From the NCBI GenBank assembly GCA_013002105.1, contig JABDKS010000668.1, positions 1-5,208 on the forward strand: a stretch of 5,208 bases of DNA. The letters are read 5' to 3'. A program made the position numbers and the translations under genes. This DNA comes from Pirellulaceae bacterium (GTDB taxonomy: Bacteria; Planctomycetota; Planctomycetia; Pirellulales; Pirellulaceae). Of the stretch, positions 1 to 5,012 are shown piece after piece; position 1 is the stretch's first letter; the number at the start of each line of letters is the position of its first letter. The notes beneath the pieces are model-generated. The model did not search any database and was not told where the DNA came from. It saw only the letters and a list, made by a program, of their open reading frames with translations.

Positions 1-468
1 GCTTTGCTGCAAAAGAACCCGGAACTGACCGCCGTCGTGGTCGATCGCCCCGAAGTCCTACGGGTCGCGGAGGAGATGGCAACAGAGTACGGAGTGATCG
101 ATCGCGTCGAATTGATGCCTGGCGACATGTTCGACGAACCACTTCCCAGCAACGCCGACATTGTGCTGTTGTCAAATGTTTTGCACGACTGGGACGTGCC
201 GGAATGTCAGCAGTTGATTTACCGCTGTGTTGAATCACTCGCTCCTGCGGGTCGGGTCGTGATCCACGATGTCTTTTTGCACGATGAACTGGACGGACCG
301 TTGCCAATCGCTCTCTATTCGGCCGCCCTGTTCACGTTGACACAGGGCCGTGCCTACAGCCAGCGTGAGTATCGCGAATGGTTGGAAGCCGCCGGTTTGC
401 GGACCGTACCGGCGGTTGACACACTGATTCACTGCGGAATCATCGTCGGGCAGAAACAAGACGGCTGA
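1..468 (+). CDS. SAM-dependent O-methyltransferase (plant COMT/CrtF-like family), 5'-truncated
   Basis: This is the C-terminal 155 residues of a methyltransferase of the O-methyltransferase family 2 type (PF00891-like), which moves a methyl group from S-adenosylmethionine to a hydroxyl on a small molecule. Frame 1 is open from the first base, so the start lies upstream. Visible family features, counted from the first codon, are VVVDRPEV (12-19), whose acidic D15 normally contacts the SAM ribose; GDMF (41-44); LSNVLHDWD (57-65), with H62 at the usual catalytic-base position; and GRAYSQREYREWLEAAGL (116-133), the normal C-terminal signature. The N-terminal dimerisation domain and glycine-rich SAM motif I are missing only because of the window edge. 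Full-length members have roughly 330-360 residues, so about 200 should precede it. The substrate cannot be told from this fragment. The gene ends in TGA, 24 bp from the end of convergent nagB. The family call is firm and the specific function unknown. Confidence 0.9.
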   Translation, partial: ALLQKNPELTAVVVDRPEVLRVAEEMATEYGVIDRVELMPGDMFDEPLPSNADIVLLSNVLHDWDVPECQQLIYRCVESLAPAGRVVIHDVFLHDELDGPLPIALYSAALFTLTQGRAYSQREYREWLEAAGLRTVPAVDTLIHCGIIVGQKQDG

Positions 469-473
469 TTGTC

Positions 474-492
474 CGATTACGACGTCGAATCG
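474..492. terminator. Small inverted repeat between convergent genes, possible bidirectional terminator
   Basis: CGATT (474-478) and AATCG (488-492) are perfect inverted copies around ACGACGTCG. The inner bases can add two more C-G pairs with an ACGT loop, leaving one bulged A. The element fills most of the 24-bp gap between the stop of the methyltransferase gene and the stop of nagB. Its position suits a transcription end shared by both strands. The stem is short and no T-tract follows on either strand, so it is not a classic intrinsic terminator. Confidence 0.3.
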
Positions 493-1251
493 TTAAATGC
501 TGGTCAGTCCGCTCGCGGCCGCAGCGTCCAGCACATAAGTCACATCGGGGTGCGTTTGCAGGAACGACGCCGGGTGATCGGCATCGATTTTTCCCTCGAC
601 GGCCAGTCGCACCGCTGCCGCTTTGCTTTCGCCGATCGCCAACAGCACAATTCGCTTTGCTTCCAATATCGTCCCGATTCCCATCGTGATCGCGGTCCGC
701 GGCACATCGTCGATCGAGTCAAAAAACCTCGCGTTGCTTTGCACCGTCCGCTCGGTCAAATCAACTTGCCGTGTTCTGCTGTCACGCGGTGATCCAGGTT
801 CATTAAATGCGATGTGGCCGTTGTGCCCAATGCCCAACAATTGCAAGTCGACTCCGCCAGCGTTTGCCACTCGTTGTTCATAATCTCCGGCGTGTCGATC
901 GACGTCGACCGCCAGCCCATCGGGGACGTTGGTTCGCGACGGATCGATATTGATGTGATCAAACAACTGTTGCTGCATAAACATCCGGTAACTCTGTGGA
1001 TGATCCGGCGCAAGGCCAACGTATTCATCCAAATTGAATGTCGTCGTCTGTGCGAAATCCAGGTTGTCGTCGCGATGCATTCTGACCAGTTCCCGGTAGG
1101 TCGCCACGGGAGTGCCCCCGGTCGCTAATCCGAGTACCAATTTTGGATTCTTGCCAATCGCCTCGGCAAACAATCTCGCTGTGTGCAACGACGCTTGGTC
1201 CGCGTCGGAGCAAACGGTGATCGTGGGCTTCCAATGACGTGGTTCGCTCAT
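493..1251 (-). CDS. nagB: Glucosamine-6-phosphate deaminase
   Basis: This 252-residue cytoplasmic enzyme should convert glucosamine 6-phosphate to fructose 6-phosphate and ammonia, the step that brings N-acetylglucosamine and other amino sugars into glycolysis. Family signatures are GLATGGTP (41-48, phosphate-binding loop), FNLDEYVGL (72-80, D75 at the position of the ring-opening base), GIGHNGHIAFNEPGS (140-154, H146 and E151 catalytic) and TMGIGTI (189-195). The position that is Asp141 in the E. coli enzyme is Asn144 here, as I recall also for short Gram-positive-type NagB proteins. The length of 252 is close to that short form and below the roughly 266 of E. coli. FNLDEYVGL and GHIAFNEPG favour NagB over the related 6-phosphogluconolactonase. 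The ATG at 1251 shares its A with the TGA of the upstream HD gene, so I chose it over the in-frame TTG one codon earlier. It is the last gene of the minus-strand cluster. Confidence 0.95.
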   Translation of the reverse strand: MSEPRHWKPTITVCSDADQASLHTARLFAEAIGKNPKLVLGLATGGTPVATYRELVRMHRDDNLDFAQTTTFNLDEYVGLAPDHPQSYRMFMQQQLFDHINIDPSRTNVPDGLAVDVDRHAGDYEQRVANAGGVDLQLLGIGHNGHIAFNEPGSPRDSRTRQVDLTERTVQSNARFFDSIDDVPRTAITMGIGTILEAKRIVLLAIGESKAAAVRLAVEGKIDADHPASFLQTHPDVTYVLDAAAASGLTSI

Positions 1252-2600
1252 CAAGCAGTCTCACTCGCCGTTGAATCTGCCGTTTGGAGCAACAGTTCCG
1301 TCCAAGCCTGCTGACTGGGCAAGGCGTCACGTAACATGTCGCGTAAATCACCGCGGACAAAAACTCGCACGCGTTTTACCTGGTCATCGAACTGCTGTCG
1401 GGCCAAAGCCGACGCGACCGGGCTGACTTCGCCCAATGCACGCACTACTGAGTCTCGCGACACAACGTCTACGTTGATGTCGACTTCCAATTTAGCAGGC
1501 GGGGCATCAATCAATATATCGGCGGCATGGATTGCAACGCCGGTCTTTTTGGCTAACTGCTCCGCTAATCGTTCCGCGCACGACACCAGCCACCAGTAGG
1601 GGCGTCGCGACAAGAGTTGGTGCACGCTCAGGCCGTCGACGGGATCGTCCAACACATTGAATTCAGCAACCCGTTTGTACAACGCGCGACGCGATCCAAA
1701 TAGTCCGTCGATCAACGGCTCGGCAACGCTTCCTTGGCCAGTTCGCTGCAACATCGCGATCCATTGCGCGTCGACCAGTTTCAATGATGCTTCGATATCG
1801 ATGCGATTGAGTAGCAAAAACACCGCACGTTGCAACATCGCCGTCGCCGACCGGACCGCGTGGTGCCAGTAAACTTCACTGAACATGACGTATCGTGCGA
1901 ACACCATCATCTCCGCCGCCGTCCGACCCTTTTCGCTGACTGCCAAACGTGGGCGTTGCGGATGGACGCACAGGGAACTGATTAATCGGCCCGCATCAAA
2001 ATTGTGTCCATAGGGAACGCCGCAATGCAGGCTGTCCCGCTGCAAGTAGTCCAGTTTGTCCACATCGATTGGACCACTCAAACAACTGGCCAAAAAACAA
2101 ACTGCATCGGAGTCACTCCTTGGATCCAACAGTTCCAGTACGTCGGCGGCCGTGCAGTTCCATTCGTGGTCGATCGCATCGGCGATCTCTGGTGTGGCCA
2201 GCCAGTGGCCGACCCGCGACTCGTGTTCACCTAAGTCGGCAAGCTGCATGTCTTCGATCGGGTGGCAAAACGGCCAGTGTCCGACGTCATGCACCAATGA
2301 TGCGAGCACAAACGCTTCGCACATCGTCGGATCGACCAACGATTCGAATCTTTCATCACCATCGAAATGAGCCAACCATCGCAACGAATTGTGATACACA
2401 CCGAGTGAATGTTCCAGGCGCGAATGGGTCGCGCCCGGGTAGACGAGCGATACCATGCCCAACTGGCTGATCGATGCCAGTCGACGAATCGGTGCGCTAT
2501 CCAGGATCTTTCGAACCCTGGGAGATAACGGTACTCCATCGCACGGAGGAATCCGTACCAAGGACCCCGAATGATTCAGCAGTTTGACTTCGGGCAACAT
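1251..2600 (-). CDS. HD-domain phosphohydrolase, SAMHD1/dNTPase-like (COG1078 type)
   Basis: This 449-residue protein belongs to the HD superfamily branch that includes SAMHD1 and bacterial dNTP triphosphohydrolases. The metal-binding set is complete: H64 in HSRLEHSLGV (59-68), H104-D105 in LVHDVGHWPFCHP (102-114), and D181 in IDVDKLDYLQRDSLHCGV (178-195). R61, K182 and Y185 match SAMHD1 residues that contact nucleotide. ARYVMFSEVYWHHAVRSA (235-252) is also typical of the family. The C-terminal third is less conserved and I see no extra domain there. The likely reaction is hydrolysis of dNTPs to nucleosides and triphosphate, but members of COG1078 vary and the substrate is inferred. I chose ATG at 2600; an in-frame GTG at 2603 is possible. 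A G-rich GGGGAA lies about 15 bases before the ATG. It sits 21 bp after the zinc-ribbon gene and overlaps nagB by one base. Confidence 0.88.
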   Translation of the reverse strand: MLPEVKLLNHSGSLVRIPPCDGVPLSPRVRKILDSAPIRRLASISQLGMVSLVYPGATHSRLEHSLGVYHNSLRWLAHFDGDERFESLVDPTMCEAFVLASLVHDVGHWPFCHPIEDMQLADLGEHESRVGHWLATPEIADAIDHEWNCTAADVLELLDPRSDSDAVCFLASCLSGPIDVDKLDYLQRDSLHCGVPYGHNFDAGRLISSLCVHPQRPRLAVSEKGRTAAEMMVFARYVMFSEVYWHHAVRSATAMLQRAVFLLLNRIDIEASLKLVDAQWIAMLQRTGQGSVAEPLIDGLFGSRRALYKRVAEFNVLDDPVDGLSVHQLLSRRPYWWLVSCAERLAEQLAKKTGVAIHAADILIDAPPAKLEVDINVDVVSRDSVVRALGEVSPVASALARQQFDDQVKRVRVFVRGDLRDMLRDALPSQQAWTELLLQTADSTASETA

Positions 2601-2621
2601 CACGATTTAATTCTTCCCCGA

Positions 2622-3419
2622 TCAAACTCCAAAGAGTTCCGGCAGTCCAATCATTCCCGGAAAGCCGATGACCCCCGGCAGTCCGGTGGTTGCTGGCAAG
2701 TCTCGCATTCCCGGCAGTCCCGGTGGCGCCATGCCCGCCAGCGTCATACCGCTAACGACGGCCAGCAATAGAATCGCCACGTAATACAGTGCGGAATGAA
2801 TCAATCCGCTGCCGAATTCCAGCTCAAACGCTCCCGCGGATACCAATGCGCCCAGCACCATCATGACAAACCAAGTGATCCCAAAAACTGTCCAGGACAT
2901 CTCGTTGGCATGGTTCAATTCAAAAACATACGTTGGTACAAAAGCATAGATAATCCACATCGCCGCGAACGCAACCGAGCAAATCAGAACACGATTTCGT
3001 AACTCCGGTCCCACGTAAGGCGCTCGCTCTTGATCGTATACAAAGGAGTACCCAGCCCACACCAGCGGCGGTGCCAAAGCCAGCAGACCCAGTATCTGTG
3101 CCCACAACGGCGGTCCATCACCAGTGCCCGTCACACGAAAAGCAATCGCAATGGCAAAGACAAACAACGTCGCGCCCGCCGTGATGAACATCCCCTTCTT
3201 GGTGACGTCCGTCTCCTGTCGCACGATCGGTTTGAGAACGCTTTGTCCGGATCGATCTTTGGGCGCTCCATCCTCGGGCGCGTGAACGACGACCGCCTCG
3301 GAAGCCTCCGGGACCTTCAGCTCTTTCTTACAATTAGGACACGGGCCAGTCTTGCCGGCGAACTTGTCGCTGACTTGGAATCGCTTTAAACAATTCGGAC
3401 AGGTAACTTGAATCGGCAT
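2622..3419 (-). CDS. Zinc-ribbon multi-pass membrane protein with collagen-like tail, function unknown
   Basis: This 265-residue protein has three parts. Residues 1-34 form a zinc ribbon with C7, C10, C27 and C30 (CPNC-x16-CPNC), a module often seen at the N terminus of planctomycete membrane proteins. Residues 35-75 are a charged linker. About five hydrophobic segments follow, near 77-95, 105-126, 143-164, 173-196 and 208-231. The last 35 residues are rich in Gly and Pro with repeated GLPG, GFPG and GLPE steps, resembling a short, irregular collagen-like stretch. No catalytic motif is visible and I do not recognise a function; the ribbon would face the cytoplasm if the N terminus is inside. 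The start is well fixed because MPIQVTCPNC is the usual opening of this module. It is the first gene of the minus-strand cluster, and its start codon overlaps that of divergent trmL. Confidence 0.85.
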   Translation of the reverse strand: MPIQVTCPNCLKRFQVSDKFAGKTGPCPNCKKELKVPEASEAVVVHAPEDGAPKDRSGQSVLKPIVRQETDVTKKGMFITAGATLFVFAIAIAFRVTGTGDGPPLWAQILGLLALAPPLVWAGYSFVYDQERAPYVGPELRNRVLICSVAFAAMWIIYAFVPTYVFELNHANEMSWTVFGITWFVMMVLGALVSAGAFELEFGSGLIHSALYYVAILLLAVVSGMTLAGMAPPGLPGMRDLPATTGLPGVIGFPGMIGLPELFGV

Positions 3420-4044
3420 GAATCGTAACGACGGCCCAAATAAAGAGAACGCAGTGAAGGATCAACCAATAGACGACACGACCGTTTCGTCGTCGCAGGA
3501 TATACCATTGTCGTCGTCGGAGGGATCACCGCAACCCTCGCCCCATGATCCTAATCGATCGGCGCAATCGCCGTCGGCACACGTGGTTTTGTACCAACCA
3601 GAAATTCCACAAAACACCGGAAACATCGGCCGCACCTGCGTGGCGACCGGTGCCAAGCTGTGGATCGTCCGTCCTGCCGGTTTCCAACTCGATGAATCTC
3701 GGTTACGCCGCGCGGGACTGGACTATTGGCAACATCTGCAACTCGGTGATGCCAATCATTGGCAACACTTGACCGAGCAGTTGCGGCCCCAATTCGATCG
3801 ACAACGCGTGTTCTATCTTTCACGCTTCGCCACCCGCGAAATCTGGGACGTCGATCTGTGTCTCGGAGATGTGTTTGTATTCGGAAGCGAATCGGGCGGT
3901 CTTCCCGATCAGATCCTTCAGCGTGACAGTCCCTGTGCCCTCCGGCTGCCCGTGTCACAGCACGTCCGTAGCCTCAATTTGGCGACCACCGCCGGCATTG
4001 TCTTGTATGAACATCAGCGGCAAATTCGGCACTGTGCAAAGTGA
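3418..4044 (+). CDS. trmL: tRNA (cytidine(34)-2'-O)-methyltransferase, SpoU family, with N-terminal extension
   Basis: The enzyme should methylate the 2'-OH of the wobble nucleotide (position 34) of leucine tRNAs using SAM, in the cytoplasm as a dimer with a trefoil-knot fold. Visible SpoU motifs are PQNTGNIGRTC (64-74), FGSESGGLPDQIL (155-167) and LRLPVSQHVRSLNLATTAGIVLYEHQRQI (175-203, given here by its key parts RSLNLA and LYE). LRRAGLDYW (96-104) is typical of TrmL within SpoU. The core from about residue 54 has roughly 155 residues, close to the 157 of E. coli TrmL. Residues 1-53 are an added Ser/Pro/Asp-rich stretch without fold signs. ATG 3418 overlaps the ATG of the opposite gene; an in-frame GTG at 3454, preceded by AAAGAGAA, and a GTG at the start of the core are alternatives. 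Function is well supported, the start is not. Confidence 0.9.
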   Translation: MNRNDGPNKENAVKDQPIDDTTVSSSQDIPLSSSEGSPQPSPHDPNRSAQSPSAHVVLYQPEIPQNTGNIGRTCVATGAKLWIVRPAGFQLDESRLRRAGLDYWQHLQLGDANHWQHLTEQLRPQFDRQRVFYLSRFATREIWDVDLCLGDVFVFGSESGGLPDQILQRDSPCALRLPVSQHVRSLNLATTAGIVLYEHQRQIRHCAK

Positions 4045-4214
4045 ATCGGCGTCGCGCCTATCAATGAACCTTCCATTTTCGGGGCTTTTCTCGCTCAGTC
4101 GGTCGCTTCGGCACCAACCCGCACCGGTAACTTTTCTCATCACCCTTGCCTCCAGTGGGGCGGTTTGCGTAGAGTTCGTGTGCAAATTCTGTTCACCTTT
4201 ATGCGGCAAACACG
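4045..4214. other. Intergenic gap, probable promoter region of the 4215 gene
   Basis: This 170-bp gap lies between trmL and the small membrane-protein gene on the same strand. I see no gene, no clear hairpin with a T-tract and no convincing -35/-10 pair. An ATG at 4201 is out of frame with the downstream gene. No Shine-Dalgarno sequence precedes the start at 4215. The gap is long enough to hold a promoter, but this is inferred from its length only. Confidence 0.4.
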
Positions 4215-4511
4215 ATGCGACAATTCTTTTTTGGCATGATCTGTGGCGCCGGCCTGCTTTTTGTTGCGATGCATTATCACGTCGTTCACGGCAATCACGG
4301 CATCACTCTCGTTCCAAAGATCAGCAACAATCTCTCGGATGCTTACGTTGACATTCGCGAGTTTTCGCTCGACGATTGGAAAGAGCACAAGCCGCTGGCT
4401 GCTGCCATCATGCGCAGCAATCACGGGCATCTAATCGAAGACAGCGCGCAAAACGCGTTCGCCGATTCGATGCGAGGTTTGGTTGACAGTGTGTTCAAGA
4501 GCGACGAATAG
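4215..4511 (+). CDS. Small single-pass membrane-anchored protein, unknown function
   Basis: This is a 98-residue protein. Residues 3-20 (FFFGMICGAGLLFVAM region) form one hydrophobic segment that would act as an uncleaved signal anchor. Residues 21-98 are soluble and acidic to mixed, with the conserved-looking stretches LVPKISNNLSDAYVDIREF (32-50) and DDWKEHKPLAAAIMRS (53-68). I recall similar short proteins in Pirellulaceae, but this is memory and not a search result. No catalytic motif, cysteine pair or known domain is visible. The ATG at 4215 begins just before the hydrophobic segment, has no Shine-Dalgarno, and is the only sensible start. Codon use resembles the neighbours, supporting a real gene. 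The protein probably sits in the cytoplasmic membrane with its C-terminal part outside the cytoplasm. Confidence 0.78.
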   Translation: MRQFFFGMICGAGLLFVAMHYHVVHGNHGITLVPKISNNLSDAYVDIREFSLDDWKEHKPLAAAIMRSNHGHLIEDSAQNAFADSMRGLVDSVFKSDE

Positions 4512-4606
4512 CACCCACCAGCCACGGCATCCAAGAGTCGTCGACCCCGTCGCACGTAGTGGATCTTGTCAAAGATCCCTCGCCCCAAAGATCTACTTCG
4601 CGCCAA

Positions 4607-4630
4607 AAATCTCCCTCGCGCCGGAGATTT
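4607..4630. repeat. Hairpin in the tandem array, 8-bp stem
   Basis: AAATCTCC (4607-4614) and GGAGATTT (4623-4630) are perfect inverted copies with the 8-base loop CTCGCGCC. It arises within and just beyond the third repeat unit. Confidence 0.7.
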
Positions 4631-4660
4631 CCCTCACGCCGCAGATTTCTCTAGCGCCGC

Positions 4661-4684
4661 AGATCTCCCTCGTCGCGGAGATCT
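4661..4684. repeat. Hairpin in the tandem array, 8-bp stem
   Basis: AGATCTCC (4661-4668) and GGAGATCT (4677-4684) are perfect inverted copies with the 8-base loop CTCGTCGC. Compared with the hairpin at 4607-4630, the second stem position has changed from A-T to G-C on both arms, so pairing is kept. Confidence 0.7.
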
Positions 4685-4741
4685 TGTCTTAGATCCACGA
4701 TGGCCAATTGTCCTACGCAGTACTCTCGATGTACCCGCGAC

Positions 4742-4776
4742 TCGACGAACTGGGATAGGTCGTGTTCATTCGTCGA
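4742..4776. repeat. Inverted repeat, 8-bp arms
   Basis: TCGACGAA (4742-4749) and TTCGTCGA (4769-4776) are perfect inverted copies separated by 19 bases. It ends two bases before the first of two CTGTCTC copies (4778-4784 and 4799-4805). Confidence 0.55.
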
Positions 4777-4798
4777 ACTGTCTCCTACGGATAGGGTC

Positions 4799-4832
4799 CT
4801 GTCTCGAAACAAGCCGCCACGTTTCGAGACAG
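4799..4832. repeat. Perfect 12-bp inverted repeat, strong hairpin
   Basis: CTGTCTCGAAAC (4799-4810) and GTTTCGAGACAG (4821-4832) are perfect inverted copies around the 10-base loop AAGCCGCCAC. This is the strongest dyad in the window. The bases after either arm are not T-rich on the matching strand, so it is not a standard intrinsic terminator. It lies about 180 bp before the gene starting at 5013 and could be a terminator without a T-tract, part of a structured leader or small RNA, or a regulator site. The sequence alone does not decide. Confidence 0.75.
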
Positions 4833-4998
4833 CAAGGCACGTTCGGATTGTTTGCTTCAATCGGAACAGGCCTCATTTTTGCGCCACATGATCGCAGCGG
4901 ACACCGCTAGCTTGCATTCCAGAATCGGTGGCGGTTAAGTCGATTCAGAGTGTGAGCCGTCGTGTGTTTGACGGACGCCTTCCTCCCAAGGCACCCTT

Positions 4999-5002
4999 GA
5001 GG
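4999..5002 (+). promoter_or_regulatory. Probable ribosome binding site for the 5013 gene
   Basis: GAGG lies 10 bases before the ATG at 5013, slightly further than ideal. It begins at the last base of a small CAAGG-CAC-CCTTG dyad (4987-4999). It supports the ATG at 5013 as the start. Confidence 0.45.
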
Positions 5003-5012
5003 ACCCCCAATT

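Larger units (their letters stand above)
4561..4696. repeat. Degenerate 18-bp tandem repeat array with related dyad caps
   Basis: Five 18-bp units (4593-4610, 4611-4628, 4629-4646, 4647-4664, 4665-4682) follow one 16-bp unit (4577-4592). The rough consensus is CTCCCTCGCGCCGCAGAT. Both ends carry a related 18-mer: GGATCTTGTCAAAGATCC (4561-4578) and AGATCTTGTCTTAGATCC (4679-4696), which match at 15 of 18 positions. The left cap is a perfect 7-bp dyad with a 4-base loop. Inside are two 8-bp stems with 8-base loops, at 4607-4630 and 4661-4684, exactly 54 bp (three units) apart. The unit contains no stop codon in some frames, so a reading frame coding SLAP(K/E/Q)I hexapeptides runs through it. The divergence between units points to an old array. 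There are no spacers, so it is not CRISPR. Confidence 0.85.
4512..5012. other. 500-bp non-genic region rich in repeats and dyads
   Basis: No convincing gene lies between the stop at 4511 and the start at 5013. The region holds the 18-bp tandem array (4561-4696), an 8-bp dyad (4742-4776), a perfect 12-bp dyad (4799-4832) and weaker dyads at 4896-4908 (AGCGG/CCGCT), 4922-4946 (GAATCG/CGATTC), 4957-4974 (CCGTC/GACGG) and 4987-4999 (CAAGG/CCTTG). The 5-6 bp dyads are within what chance gives in 500 bp. An ORF at 4483-4692 crosses the array but is judged non-coding. No clear promoter could be placed. Confidence 0.7.

Noticed and set aside
493..1251. 6-phosphogluconolactonase (the related enzyme in the same fold family)
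   Set aside because: FNLDEYVGL, GHIAFNEPGS and TMGIGTI are specific to the NagB branch.
2069..2470. 133-codon plus-strand open frame
   Set aside because: It lies wholly antisense to the HD phosphohydrolase gene, whose catalytic motifs are intact, and its own product shows no recognisable motif.
3551..3958. 135-codon minus-strand open frame
   Set aside because: It is antisense to the conserved core of trmL and its product is Arg-rich with no family motif, as expected for a shadow frame.
4165..4190. Possible -35/-10 promoter (TTGCGT and AAATTCT) for the 4215 gene
   Set aside because: The spacing is about 13 bases, too short for a sigma-70 type promoter, and the -10 match is poor.
3869..4351. 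160-codon plus-strand open frame bridging trmL and the 4215 gene
   Set aside because: It overlaps the motif 2 and motif 3 coding region of trmL and the start of the next gene in a different frame, with no domain signature.
4561..4696. CRISPR array
   Set aside because: The units are directly adjacent with no unique spacers, the unit is too short at 18 bp, and no cas gene is present.
4799..4832. Standard rho-independent terminator
   Set aside because: The stem is strong, but no run of T follows it on the plus strand and none follows it on the minus strand.
4566..4910. 114-codon plus-strand open frame across the tandem array and the hairpins
   Set aside because: It opens with a TTG inside the left cap of the array, has no ribosome binding site, and its composition is that of repeats read in a second frame. 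The 12-bp dyad also lies inside it.
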